Shown in pieces: positions 53,659-62,923 of a stretch of DNA of 64,000 nt. Made by a program: the position numbers and the translations under genes. Origin of the DNA: Helicobacter pylori (GTDB lineage Bacteria > Campylobacterota > Campylobacteria > Campylobacterales > Helicobacteraceae); the NCBI RefSeq assembly GCF_001653455.1, contig NZ_CP011486.1:992001-1056000 (forward strand), read 5' to 3'. A model generated the notes under the pieces. That model had not been told where the DNA came from. It made no database searches and was given only the letters and a program-made list of their open reading frames with translations. How positions within the stretch are numbered: the stretch's first letter is position 1; each line of letters starts with the position of its first letter.

Positions 53659-54686
53659 AATTTTAAAAGGTGTTCTTCCCAAGATAGAGCGCTTTTGATG
53701 ATGGTGTCTAGGTTGTTATAAAGGGGTTTGAAAGGGGTGTTTTGCAAGATTTTAGCGTTATTGGCAATAAGGCTTGCTGGATCGCCCTGTCGTTTGTCTA
53801 AAATTTCCACTAAAAAATCGTTGTTTGAGATCTCTTTAACCTTGTTAATCACTTCTTTCACGCTATGGCCTTGATTGTAGCCGACATTATAAATTTCGCT
53901 CTTATTTTGTTCTAAAAGGGTTTGATAGCTCGCTAAATGCGCGTTAGCCAAATCATCTACATGGATATAATCCCTAATGCATGTGCCATCCCTTGTGGGG
54001 TAATCGGTGCCAAAAATCCCCATTTTTTTCCTTTTCCCCACCGCGCATTCGCATGCAATTTTGATCAAATGCGTGGCGTTTAGGGTGCGCTGACCCAAAG
54101 TGTAGGGCGTGGTATAATCATTGTGCATGCATGCCCCAGCCACATTGAAATAGCGCAAAATAACGCAGTTAAAATCCGCCACTTTAGAAGCGTCTAATAA
54201 AATCCTTTCACTCATCATTTTAGACGCTCCATAAGGATTAATAGGGTTTAGGGGGCTTTCTTCATTCAGGCTTGAATCAGACTCGCCATAAACCACGGCT
54301 GTGGAAGAAAAAATAAAACGCTTGATGTGGTGTTTCAAGCAAAGTTTGACAAGCTCTAAAGTGTTGAGCGTGTTGTTGGTGTAGTATTCTAACGGCAAGC
54401 GCGTTGATTCTTCTACAGAGATTTTAGCCCCAAAGTGCAAGATAGCATTAATAGGGTCTTTTAGTTGTTGCTTATCCAAAAATGCGTCTAATTTTTGCGT
54501 TTCATTCAAATTCGCTTGAATAAACATGACCCTATTAGGGTAGTAATGCTCTAGTGTTTTGACATGCGCTAAAAAACCGGTGCTTAAATCATCTACAATA
54601 ACGATGTTTTCTGTGGTATTTTCTAAAAACGCCCTTGCGGTATGCGAGCCTATGTATCCGCATGCCCCTGTGAATAATAACGCCAT
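53652..54686 (-). CDS. galE: UDP-glucose 4-epimerase
   Basis: 344 residues, making UDP-galactose for LPS O-antigen (Lewis) chains. NAD-binding GACGYIGSHTARAF is at the N-terminus, the catalytic Ser/Thr region is SSTAVVYGE near 125, and Tyr-xxx-Lys is in NPYGASKMMSE near 150. RDYIHVDDLANAH is near 232. It is functionally linked to the fucosyltransferase, which decorates the same chains, though not co-located. Confidence 0.95.
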   Translation of the reverse strand: MALLFTGACGYIGSHTARAFLENTTENIVIVDDLSTGFLAHVKTLEHYYPNRVMFIQANLNETQKLDAFLDKQQLKDPINAILHFGAKISVEESTRLPLEYYTNNTLNTLELVKLCLKHHIKRFIFSSTAVVYGESDSSLNEESPLNPINPYGASKMMSERILLDASKVADFNCVILRYFNVAGACMHNDYTTPYTLGQRTLNATHLIKIACECAVGKRKKMGIFGTDYPTRDGTCIRDYIHVDDLANAHLASYQTLLEQNKSEIYNVGYNQGHSVKEVINKVKEISNNDFLVEILDKRQGDPASLIANNAKILQNTPFKPLYNNLDTIIKSALSWEEHLLKFQ

Positions 54687-54772
54687 AAAACCCCTTTAAA
54701 ATGAAAAAATAACTAGTATTATAACATTTTAATCTCATTTATTTTTTAAGGATTTTTTAAGGAAGTTTAATC

Positions 54773-54778
54773 TATAAT
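54773..54778 (+). promoter_or_regulatory. Putative -10 box for tRNA-Ile/tRNA-Ala
   Basis: TATAAT 24 nt before the tRNA-Ile 5' end, in A/T-rich DNA after the divergent galE start. Confidence 0.5.
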
Positions 54779-54802
54779 TTTGTCTTTAGTTTTGATTATT
54801 AA

Positions 54803-54879
<77 letters not shown>

Positions 54880-54895
54880 TTCTTTCACAATCTGT

Positions 54896-54971
54896 GGGGA
54901 ATTAGCTCAGCTGGGAGAGCGCCTGCTTTGCACGCAGGAGGTCAGCGGTTCGATCCCGCTATTCTCCACCA
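54896..54971 (+). tRNA. tRNA-Ala (anticodon UGC)
   Basis: Acceptor GGGGAAT/ATTCTCC (one G-U), anticodon stem CCTGC/GCAGG around TTTGCAC (TGC), T-loop CGGTTCGATCCCG, encoded CCA. It lies 16 nt after tRNA-Ile. Confidence 0.96.
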
Positions 54972-55010
54972 TGTTTTCTCCTTGAATTTTTTGGTGTGAC
55001 TCTTTTTATC

Positions 55011-55030
55011 AATCATGTTTAATCATGTTT
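55011..55030. repeat. 10-bp tandem repeat downstream of tRNA-Ala
   Basis: AATCATGTTT occurs twice without a gap, flanked by CA/TGATTG-type inverted bases (CAATCA at 55010, TGATTG at about 55030). It sits 40 nt from the tRNA-Ala end, next to the remnant gene. Confidence 0.6.
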
Positions 55031-55081
55031 GATTGAAAAATTCTTAAGCGATCCGATCCCCTTGTTCCACACTATAATCTT

Positions 55082-55532
55082 TTAAATTAATTCAAAGATT
55101 AAATTGAGTTTTTTGCTTTCTTGCTCTTTAGCTTTTAAAAATTCTTGTTCGCTCGCTAACCTTTCGCTTTCTAACTTAAGAAGCTTTTCAGCGTTCGCTT
55201 GCTCTAGGGGGGATAAAAGCTCTTGCGTTTTAAGCGCGTTTGTGGTAGGATTAGGTCCTACGGAGTTTAAAGAATGAATGTCCTTTTCTTTTGTGATTGC
55301 TTGCGGAGTAGAAAAAATCGTTGGCTTCTCTGTTGTATTCTTTAATTCATAGCCACTTACTACCCAGTGATTACCTAACTTTTCATTTTCCCACTCGTTA
55401 TGTAACCCTACTCTCTTATTGCCATAATCCACAAACACGCACCCTAAATGATCCGTTCCTCTCTTGTAATAACTTCTCTAACGCTTCCTTAGGCTTTAGG
55501 GCAAACTCGGGGTAATCAAGTCTTAGAATGCA
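55082..55532 (-). pseudogene. Frameshifted remnant of a PBECR/DUF3519-like nuclease protein
   Basis: Two open pieces abut in different frames. The upstream piece (about 55440-55532) reads DYPEFALKPKEALEKLLQER. The downstream piece, from about 55440 to 55082, reads GCVFVDYGNKRVGLHNEWE, GNHWVVSGYELKN and a charged coiled tail. Order and wording (KPKEALEKLL; VGLH; NHWVVSGYE) recall the phage-type Barnase/EndoU/colicin-like domains found in H. pylori plasticity-zone and plasmid proteins. The N-terminal part has no start and no upstream frame, so most of the gene is gone. A 118-residue piece can start at GTG 55438, but it has no ribosome site. Family call by recall only. Confidence 0.5.
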
Positions 55533-55604
55533 TCAAAAAACATTAGAAACCCTTACAAAACAAGCTAATATATTCTATTCAATTCACTTCAAGGACAAAC
55601 CAAC

Positions 55605-57140
55605 ATGAAAAAACTCCTTTCTACCCTACTCGCGCTTTTTTCAATCATTTTTTTAGCGGCCTATCTCATTCTTTTTACAGAATGGGGGAATAAAATCATC
55701 GCTTCATACATAGAGAAAAAAATCAACCCGAACGAGCGCTACTTGAGCGTTAAAGCTTTCACCTTAAGATTCAACTCTTTAGATTTTAAAGCCCAAGCCA
55801 ACGATAATTCTACGATCATTCTTAAGGGGAATTTCTCGCTTTTAAAGCAAAGCGTGGATTTGAATTACCATATAGACATTAAGGATTTACGCTCTTTTAA
55901 GGACTTGATGCGCTATTCTTTAAGGGGGGCTATCGCTACTTCTGGGAGCATTAAGGGGCATAGAAAAGCCCTTGTGATTCAAGGCGTCTCTCATGTGGCT
56001 CAATCTAACACTTCCTACAACGCCCTTTTAAATGATTTCAAACTCTCTCGCTTGAATTTGAACGCACAAGACGCCAATTTAAAAGATTTGCTTTATTTAT
56101 TCAACCGCCCCGCTTATGCGAACGCAAAAGTGTCCTTGCAAGCGGATTTCAACTCTCTAAAGCCTTTAGAAGGGCATTTAGCGCTAACAACCAATAACGC
56201 TTTAATCAATAACGCCCTAATCAATCAAATTTTTGATTTAAACCTTAAAGACACGCTTGTTTTCAACCTCTCGCATTCAAGCGATTTTAAAGGCCAACAA
56301 GCCATCAGCGACACCACCATCACTAGCCCTTTAGTTAATTTCAAAGCCCTAAAAAGCGAATATTCTTTTCCCACTTTAAAACTCAACGCCCCCTACACTT
56401 TAGAAATCCCTAATCTAGCCAAGCTCCAAAACATTACCAACCACCCCTTAAAAGGGAGTTTGACTTTAAAGGGCGATATAGAGCAAAGCCCTAAACTTTT
56501 AAAAGTCAGCGGCCATTCAAATTTACTAGACGGCGCACTGGATTTCACGCTTTTAAATAAAGATTTGAAAGCTCGTTTTTCCAATATTTCCACCTTAAAA
56601 GCCTTAGATTTACTCCAATATCCTAAGTTTTTCCAATCCAGTGCAGACGCTAACTTAGATTATGACCTTATCACCAAGCAAGGCGTATTGAAAGCCCACT
56701 TAAAAAATGCAAAATTCCTCAAAAATGCATTCAGCGATTTCCTCTATTCCATTTCCAAATTTGATATTACTAAAGAAATCTATAACGATGTCAGCCTGAC
56801 AAGCCAAATCAATCAGCAACGCCTGCTCTCTGATTTGAACTTAAAAAGCCCTTCAACCCAATTAAAAATCCATAATGGTTTGTTGGATTTAAACACCAAG
56901 CGCATGGACATGCTCATGGATGTAGAAATTGCTAAATTTATTTTTAAAATGAAGCTTCAAGGCAACATACACCAGCCTAAATTTTCCCTCATTTTGAATG
57001 AAAAAGCTATCCAACAAAACCTGCAACAAGGCTTGAAAGAAATCTTAAAAAACGACACCCTTAAAAAAGGTTTAGACCATTTGCTTAAAGACGATAAGCT
57101 CAAAGAAAAGCTTGAAAAAGGGCTTAAGGGGCTTTTTTAA
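55605..57140 (+). CDS. AsmA-like membrane-anchored periplasmic protein (HP0358-like)
   Basis: 511 residues. One N-terminal membrane anchor (STLLALFSIIFLAAYLILF) is followed by a long periplasmic part built of repeated short beta-strands (ILKGNFSLLKQSVDLNYHI; LTLKGDIEQSPKLLKVSGH) and a helical C-terminal tail (LKEILKNDTLKKGLDHLLKD). This is the outline of the AsmA/TamB/YhdP group, now viewed as lipid-transfer bridges between the two membranes. Assignment is by architecture. It is 15-21 nt ahead of the dehydrogenase gene, probably co-transcribed. Confidence 0.65.
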   Translation: MKKLLSTLLALFSIIFLAAYLILFTEWGNKIIASYIEKKINPNERYLSVKAFTLRFNSLDFKAQANDNSTIILKGNFSLLKQSVDLNYHIDIKDLRSFKDLMRYSLRGAIATSGSIKGHRKALVIQGVSHVAQSNTSYNALLNDFKLSRLNLNAQDANLKDLLYLFNRPAYANAKVSLQADFNSLKPLEGHLALTTNNALINNALINQIFDLNLKDTLVFNLSHSSDFKGQQAISDTTITSPLVNFKALKSEYSFPTLKLNAPYTLEIPNLAKLQNITNHPLKGSLTLKGDIEQSPKLLKVSGHSNLLDGALDFTLLNKDLKARFSNISTLKALDLLQYPKFFQSSADANLDYDLITKQGVLKAHLKNAKFLKNAFSDFLYSISKFDITKEIYNDVSLTSQINQQRLLSDLNLKSPSTQLKIHNGLLDLNTKRMDMLMDVEIAKFIFKMKLQGNIHQPKFSLILNEKAIQQNLQQGLKEILKNDTLKKGLDHLLKDDKLKEKLEKGLKGLF

Positions 57141-57161
57141 ACTTGTTTTTAAGGAATGGCT

Positions 57162-57914
57162 ATGGCGCACATTTTAGTTAGCGGGGCGACTTCAGGGTTT
57201 GGACTAGAAATCGCTAAGGCGTTTTTACAAAAAAACCATGTGGTTTTTGGCACAGGGAGGCGGCAAAAGAATTTGCAAGAATTACAGCTTGCTTACCCTA
57301 AGCGTTTCATTCCCCTGTGTTTTGATCTTAAAAACAAGCTTGAAACTAAGCAAGCGGTAGAGACTATTTTTTCCATGACGGATCGTATTGACGCTTTAAT
57401 CAATAACGCCGGTTTGGCTCTAGGCTTAAACAAGGCTTATGAATGCGAGTGGGGCGATTGGGAGATCATGATAGACACGAATATCAGGGGGTTATTATAC
57501 CTCACTCGTTTGATCTTGCCCTCTATGATAGAGCATAACCGAGGGACTATCATCAACCTTGGCTCTATCGCTGGCACTTACGCCTATCCTGGAGGGAATG
57601 TTTATGGAGCGAGCAAGGCGTTTGTGAAACAATTTTCTTTAAATTTGCGAGCGGATTTGGCTGGCACTAACATTAGAGTGAGCAATGTTGAGCCTGGTTT
57701 GTGTGGCGAAACAGAATTCAGTATGGTGCGTTTTAAGGGCGATAAAATCAAAGCCCAATCCGTTTATGAAAACACCACTTACCTTAAACCACAAGATATT
57801 GCTAACATCGTGCTATGGATTTATGAACAACCCTTGCATGTCAATATCAACCGCATAGAAATCATGCCCACAAGCCAAACTTTCGCCCCCCTATTCACCC
57901 ATAAAAACTCTTAA
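57162..57914 (+). CDS. Short-chain dehydrogenase, YdfG-like
   Basis: 250 residues of the SDR family. The cofactor motif VSGATSGFGLEIAKAF is at the N-terminus, with GRRQKNLQEL after strand 2, typical for NADP preference. NNAG is near 87, Ser near 138 (NLGSIAGTYAYPGG), and catalytic YGASK near 150. Closest in pattern to YdfG (3-hydroxy acid / serine dehydrogenase). The ATG at 57162 is preferred: AAGGA lies 7 nt upstream but touches the alternative ATG at 57156. It is the last gene before the arrangement break. Confidence 0.85.
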   Translation: MAHILVSGATSGFGLEIAKAFLQKNHVVFGTGRRQKNLQELQLAYPKRFIPLCFDLKNKLETKQAVETIFSMTDRIDALINNAGLALGLNKAYECEWGDWEIMIDTNIRGLLYLTRLILPSMIEHNRGTIINLGSIAGTYAYPGGNVYGASKAFVKQFSLNLRADLAGTNIRVSNVEPGLCGETEFSMVRFKGDKIKAQSVYENTTYLKPQDIANIVLWIYEQPLHVNINRIEIMPTSQTFAPLFTHKNS

Positions 57915-58009
57915 AGGGTTTTTAAAAATAAGGGCTTTTTGTTTTTTATTAAACATCGATCCTAAAATCTAAAAAATGCTAAAAAGCGTTTTTAACAAAC
58001 AATAAAAGA

Positions 58010-58035
58010 GCTTGAAGAATAAGCGATCATCTCTT
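58010..58035. repeat. Convergent-spacer hairpin repeat, copy C
   Basis: GCTTGAAGAATAAGC followed by GATCATCTCTT, with AAAAGA just before, nearly identical to copy B at its 3' half. It lies between the convergent dehydrogenase and hcpC genes, inside the spacer that joins two genome segments. Confidence 0.55.
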
Positions 58036-58129
58036 TAAGTTTTATTTTAGAATGAAACCTAAAACAATAAAATAACAAGAAAAATTAAAGCCAATCAAAC
58101 GAAAGCCGTTCAATCAAGCTTTCTTCAAA

Positions 58130-59002
58130 CTAAACTTTGATTTTGAGCTGTTTGAGAATATCGCATGCCCCTTTAGCGCCCAATTTACAACCCTTTTTAA
58201 AGTTTTCTATGGCTTGCTTTTCATTCCTTGCTGCGCCTTCGCCATTGTATTGCATCGCCCCTAAATTAAAACACCCTCCGCCATTTTCCAACTCGCATGC
58301 CTTAGAATAACGAGCGAGAGCCTCTTTAAAATTCTTCGCCACGCCATCGCCATGATGATACATATTCCCTGCGTTAAAGCACCCTGGGCTGTCTTTTAAA
58401 TCGCAAGCCTTATTATACGAAGCGAGCGCTTTTTTCAAATCTTTAGGTGCGCCTCTGCCTGCATCATACAGACTTCCTAATATCGTGCAACCATCGCCAT
58501 CGTTTAAATCGCACGCTTTCGTGAAATACTCCACCGATTTTGTAAAATCCCTAGTAACCACTTTACCATCATGATAAATCCCCCCTAAACTCGCGCACCC
58601 TTCAGCGTATTTCAAATCGCACGCTTTAGAGTAGTATTGCAAGGCTTTATTGGTATTTTGGGATACGCCTTGCCCGCTATAATACAAATTGCCTAGCAAA
58701 TGGCACCCATTGCTGTAATTTAAATCGCAAGCTTTCGTGTAAAATGAAGCGGCTTTTTTCAAGTTTTTTTCCACCCCCTGCCCTTGATAATAAAGCACCC
58801 CTAAATTAAAACACCCGCTACTTTCTTTCAAATCGCAAGCTTTTTCAAAATATTTCTTGGCTTGAGAAAAATCTTGCTCCTTATAACTCTTTGCCCCCAA
58901 ACCCACAAGCTCTTTAGGATCTTGCTCTGCCATCAAGCCCCCTAAACACAACGCGCCCAAACACAAAACTCCAAAAAAGGCTTTTTTGACATTTCCTAAC
59001 AT
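58130..59002 (-). CDS. hcpC: Helicobacter cysteine-rich protein C (Sel1-like repeats)
   Basis: 290 residues. Signal peptide ([14 protein letters not shown]) and then seven Sel1-like repeats of 36 residues. Each repeat carries two cysteines eight apart, as in [18 protein letters not shown], which form a disulfide within the repeat. HcpC is a secreted alpha/alpha-repeat protein recognised by patient antibodies. The start at 59002 ([10 protein letters not shown]) is chosen for the signal peptide and AAGGAGA upstream. It matches HP1098. Confidence 0.95.
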   Translation of the reverse strand: MLGNVKKAFFGVLCLGALCLGGLMAEQDPKELVGLGAKSYKEQDFSQAKKYFEKACDLKESSGCFNLGVLYYQGQGVEKNLKKAASFYTKACDLNYSNGCHLLGNLYYSGQGVSQNTNKALQYYSKACDLKYAEGCASLGGIYHDGKVVTRDFTKSVEYFTKACDLNDGDGCTILGSLYDAGRGAPKDLKKALASYNKACDLKDSPGCFNAGNMYHHGDGVAKNFKEALARYSKACELENGGGCFNLGAMQYNGEGAARNEKQAIENFKKGCKLGAKGACDILKQLKIKV

Positions 59003-59093
59003 AAAGTATCTCCTTATTAAAAATTTTATTATAGTATTATTAAGCAAATACAAAATGCCATGATCTCTTTGTTGTCTTATTGTTATCTTAAAC

Positions 59094-59726
59094 CTAAGCT
59101 AGCACTCGTTTGCAAATTTCTACGATTTTATCCCATTCTTTATTTTGCACTAAATTTTTAGGGGTAAGCCAGCTCCCTCCCACGCACAAAACATTTTCTA
59201 ATTTCAAATAAACATGCATGTTATCCACGCTAATGCCCCCGGTGGGGCAAAATTTCACCCCTTTAAAAGGGCCATTAAAAGCGTTTAAAAGTTTAGCGCC
59301 TCCGCAATATTCTGCTGGGAAAAATTTTAAAGCGTTATAGCCCAACTCTAAAGCTTGCATGACTTCACTGCTGCTAGAAACCCCGGGTATTAAGGGCATG
59401 TCTTTTTTCTTTGCATATTCTAAAAGGCTAGGCGTAAGGCCCGGGCTAATCAAAAACTCAGCCCCCCTGTTTTGAGCTTGCTCTAATTGATTGGAGTTTA
59501 AAATCGTACCAGCACCCACGCGCATTTTTGGCACATTTTTAGCGATAAGCTCTATGGCTTCTAAAGCGCAGTTTGAACGAAGAGTTACCTCTATGATTGG
59601 AATACCCCCCTCTACTAGGCTTTGCGCTAAAGGCACAGCGTCTTTTAAATCTTCAACCACCACCACAGGGACAATGGGGCTAATTTGTAAAACCTCTAGG
59701 ACTTTATCTTGTATTTTATTTTGCAT
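59094..59726 (-). CDS. eda: KHG/KDPG aldolase
   Basis: 210 residues. It cleaves 2-keto-3-deoxy-6-phosphogluconate to pyruvate and glyceraldehyde-3-phosphate, the final Entner-Doudoroff step. Motifs: the Glu in [11 protein letters not shown] near 43, RVGAGTILN near 70, the Schiff-base Lys in [12 protein letters not shown] near 132, and [10 protein letters not shown] near 155. It lies 17 nt after edd in one operon. Confidence 0.96.
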   Translation of the reverse strand: MQNKIQDKVLEVLQISPIVPVVVVEDLKDAVPLAQSLVEGGIPIIEVTLRSNCALEAIELIAKNVPKMRVGAGTILNSNQLEQAQNRGAEFLISPGLTPSLLEYAKKKDMPLIPGVSSSSEVMQALELGYNALKFFPAEYCGGAKLLNAFNGPFKGVKFCPTGGISVDNMHVYLKLENVLCVGGSWLTPKNLVQNKEWDKIVEICKRVLA

Positions 59727-59743
59727 TTTTTTCCTTTATCTTT

Positions 59744-61570
59744 TTATATTTTTATGCCAAAACTCATGGCACCCTCTTCAGCGGTATTGGCATTCAACCT
59801 TAAACTCGTGAATAATTCCCTACCCAGCCCAAAACTCGGCTTTTCTAAATCTTTTAAGATTTCTAAAAACAAGGGGTTGATTTCCCTATTTTCAAAATCC
59901 TTTTCAAGCACATTTAAAGCGTTATTAGGAGCGTCTAATTCTATCAAATCGCCGTCTTTAATCTTAATGATCGCCCCATTCAACGCCCCCTCAGGGCTTA
60001 AATGGATCGCGCTAGGCACTTTCCCGCTCGCCCCGCTCATGCGCCCATCTGTAACGAGTGCAACCTTATAACCCATATCTTGCAAAGCCCCTAAATTCGT
60101 GGTGAGTTTGTGCAATTCAGGCATGCCATTAGACTTAGGCCCTTGGAAAGGTAAAACCGCCACAAAATCCCTTTCTAATTCTTTATTTTTAAAGCGCTCT
60201 AAAAATTCGCTTTGGGTTTTAAAAACAATCGCTCTAGCCTTAACTTTCCTGTGCTCATCTTTAATGGCTGAGATTTTAATCACCGCTCGCCCCAAATTAC
60301 CCTTTAAGATTTTAAGCCCCCCATTAGCGGCAAAAGGCTCGCTCACGGGCCGTAGAATATCAGTATTCAGGCTATGATTGACAGCGTCTTTATATACCAA
60401 TTGGTTGTTTTCTAAAAAGGGGGTTTTGGTGTAATTTTGCATGCCTTTTTGCGTTTCGGTATCCATGATCGTATGAGTGTCTTCAAATAAAAGCCCCTCT
60501 TTTAACAATTCCTTGATCACAAACGCTAACCCCCCACACGCTTCAAAAGCGTTCACATCAGCCGATCCGTTAGGATAGACTTTAGCTAAAAGGGGTATGA
60601 GGTTAGAAATTGCGTCAAAATCATCCCAATTGAGAATGACCCCACAAGATCTAGCGATAGCGATCAAATGCAAAGTATGATTAGTAGAACCCCCTGTTGC
60701 CATCAAGCCTATAAGCGCATTAAGAATGCTTTTTTCATCAATGAGTTTGGCTAAAGGCAAAACTTTCCCGCTCGCTAATCTTTTGGCACTCTCTTCTACT
60801 AAAACCTTTCGTAAGGGGTTGTTAGGGTTGATAAAACTAGAATTAGCCACATGCAATCCCATAAATTCCATCATCATTTGATTGGAATTAGCCGTGCCAT
60901 AAAAAGTGCAAGTCCCCACATCATGATAGCTTTGCATTTCCACTTTTAAAAGCTCTTCTCTGTTGATTTTTCCCATTGCAAAATCTTGGCGCGCTTTGGC
61001 TTTTTTAAAGTTTTCTATCCCGCTCACCATAGGCCCGCTTGGCACAAACACGCTCGCTAAATTCCCAAAGCTTAACGCTCCTATGAGTAAGCCCGGCACA
61101 ATTTTATCGCACACGCCTAAAAAAAACGCCCCATCAAAAACATTATGACTTAACCCTACGGCGGTGCTTAATGCGATCACATCTCTACTAAACAGGCTCA
61201 ATTCCATGCCCTCATAACCTTGCGTGATACCATCACACATCGCTGGCACCCCGCTAGCGACGCTCGCATAGGCGTTATGCTCTTGCAACTCCTTTTTAAT
61301 CCAGTCAGGGTAATTTTTAAAAGGCTGGTGGGCTGAAAGCATGTCATTATAAGCGGTGATAATGGCAAAATGCTTTCTTTTATGCGAACCTAAAGGCATT
61401 TTTAAATGCTCTGGCATGCTCGCAGTAACATGCGCGATATTCGCGCAACCCAAACTCTCAATCTTGGGCTGGTTTTTAGGGTTAAAGATATTTTCTAAAT
61501 AAAGCTCTCTGGTTTTTTTGCTACGCTCTGTAATTTTTTCTTTGATTTGTTCTAAAGAATGCTTAGGCAT
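59744..61570 (-). CDS. edd: 6-phosphogluconate dehydratase
   Basis: 608 residues of the IlvD/Edd family, making KDPG with a 4Fe-4S cluster. Cluster cysteine regions are at GVPAMCDGITQGYEGMELS near 110-120, GTCTFYGTANSNQMMMEF near 222 and the earlier LGCANIAHV near 38. The start at 61570 (MPKHSLEQI) lies 5 nt after GGAG; a GTG two codons upstream is less well placed. It is divergent from zwf, so both arms of the pathway start from one 65-nt control region. Confidence 0.96.
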   Translation of the reverse strand: MPKHSLEQIKEKITERSKKTRELYLENIFNPKNQPKIESLGCANIAHVTASMPEHLKMPLGSHKRKHFAIITAYNDMLSAHQPFKNYPDWIKKELQEHNAYASVASGVPAMCDGITQGYEGMELSLFSRDVIALSTAVGLSHNVFDGAFFLGVCDKIVPGLLIGALSFGNLASVFVPSGPMVSGIENFKKAKARQDFAMGKINREELLKVEMQSYHDVGTCTFYGTANSNQMMMEFMGLHVANSSFINPNNPLRKVLVEESAKRLASGKVLPLAKLIDEKSILNALIGLMATGGSTNHTLHLIAIARSCGVILNWDDFDAISNLIPLLAKVYPNGSADVNAFEACGGLAFVIKELLKEGLLFEDTHTIMDTETQKGMQNYTKTPFLENNQLVYKDAVNHSLNTDILRPVSEPFAANGGLKILKGNLGRAVIKISAIKDEHRKVKARAIVFKTQSEFLERFKNKELERDFVAVLPFQGPKSNGMPELHKLTTNLGALQDMGYKVALVTDGRMSGASGKVPSAIHLSPEGALNGAIIKIKDGDLIELDAPNNALNVLEKDFENREINPLFLEILKDLEKPSFGLGRELFTSLRLNANTAEEGAMSFGIKI

Positions 61571-61597
61571 GCACACTCCTTTTTAATTAAGATTGAT

Positions 61598-61603
61598 TAT
61601 AAT
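61598..61603 (+). promoter_or_regulatory. Putative -10 box for zwf in the edd-zwf divergent region
   Basis: TATAAT 32 nt before the zwf ATG. The short spacer must also hold the edd promoter, so the two operons may be co-regulated. Confidence 0.5.
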
Positions 61604-61635
61604 AATAGCTCAAAAACACTCTAAAAGGGTTATTG

Positions 61636-62913
61636 ATGTTAGATTTTGATCTGGTTCTTTTTGGCGCGACTGGGGATTTAGCCATGCGAAAGCTCTTCAT
61701 TTCGCTCTATGAAATTTATATCCATTATGGTTTTAAAGAGGGTTCTAAGATTATCGCATCGGGGCGTAAAGAACTATCTAATGAAGAGTTTTTAACGCTT
61801 CTTTGCGAGAAAACACAACTGCACTCAAGAGAAAAGGGTAAGGAATTTTTAGCCCATATCAGTTATTTGTGCGTCCGTTTGGATAACCCTAAAGACTTTG
61901 AAGAATTGAGTAAAATCGCTACAAAAAACAAGCCCTTGATTTTCTACTTTTCTATCTCCCCTAGTTTTTTTGCAACGACCGCTCAAAATTTAGCCAAAAA
62001 CGCGCTCAATCACGCCAACACCCGCTTGATTTTAGAAAAACCTTTAGGGCATGATTTAAAGACTTGTAAAGAGATTTTCCAAAGCATCAGCGCTTTTTTT
62101 AAAGAAGAACAAATTTTTAGAATCGATCATTATTTGGGGAAAAAAGGCGTTCAAAATATCCTTGAATTACGCCTAAATAACCCTATTTTAAACACCCTAT
62201 GGGAGCAAATCAGCACGGTTGAAATCTGCGTGTATGAGACCTTGGGGGTGGAAGAAAGGGGCGAATTTTACGATAAAATCGGGGCTTTAAGGGATATGGT
62301 TCAAAACCATCTCTTGCAAGTTTTATCCCTTATCGCTACAGATTTACCCAACGATTTGAAAGATTTGAGGCAAGAAAAAATCAAAGTTTTAAAAACCTTA
62401 CAACCCCCTAAAGATTTTAAAAAACAGGTTATTCGCGCCCAATATCAAGGTTATAGGAATGAAAATAAGGTTCATAAAGAAAGCCAGACAGAGACTTTTG
62501 TCGCTATTAAAGCCTTTTTAGATGCACCTAAATTCAAAGGCGTGCCTTTCTATATTAAGCACGCTAAAAAAATGCCCCACAATCAAGCGAGCGTGAAAAT
62601 CCATTTTAATTCGGTTAACACGCTAGAATTTTTCCTTTCACAAGACAAAATCACCCTCACCCTAAAAGACAATCAAACCCCCCTTATTTTAGAAAGCCAC
62701 AACCAACAAGAATTTTTACAACCCTACGCTAAATTGCTCTATGATGCGATAGAAAATAACCACAATAATTTCGCCCACCAGCTGGAATTGGAAGCGTCAT
62801 GGGTGTTTATTGACACGCTGATAGAGGGTTTTATCAATAACGCTACGCCCTTACATTTCTATGAAAGCCATAACCTAAACGAGTTAGAATTTTTAAAACC
62901 ACTCTACCAATAA
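61636..62913 (+). CDS. zwf: Glucose-6-phosphate 1-dehydrogenase
   Basis: 425 residues, the first enzyme from glucose-6-phosphate into the pentose phosphate and Entner-Doudoroff routes, making NADPH. The coenzyme motif is LVLFGATGDLAMRKLF. The substrate signature RIDHYLGKKGVQN is near 170 and EKPLGHDLKT near 138. It is shorter than the 490-510-residue enzymes of E. coli, as recalled for H. pylori. The ATG at 61636 is chosen over a TTG one codon earlier. pgl starts 10 nt after its stop. Confidence 0.95.
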   Translation: MLDFDLVLFGATGDLAMRKLFISLYEIYIHYGFKEGSKIIASGRKELSNEEFLTLLCEKTQLHSREKGKEFLAHISYLCVRLDNPKDFEELSKIATKNKPLIFYFSISPSFFATTAQNLAKNALNHANTRLILEKPLGHDLKTCKEIFQSISAFFKEEQIFRIDHYLGKKGVQNILELRLNNPILNTLWEQISTVEICVYETLGVEERGEFYDKIGALRDMVQNHLLQVLSLIATDLPNDLKDLRQEKIKVLKTLQPPKDFKKQVIRAQYQGYRNENKVHKESQTETFVAIKAFLDAPKFKGVPFYIKHAKKMPHNQASVKIHFNSVNTLEFFLSQDKITLTLKDNQTPLILESHNQQEFLQPYAKLLYDAIENNHNNFAHQLELEASWVFIDTLIEGFINNATPLHFYESHNLNELEFLKPLYQ

Positions 62914-62923
62914 AAGGAATTTC

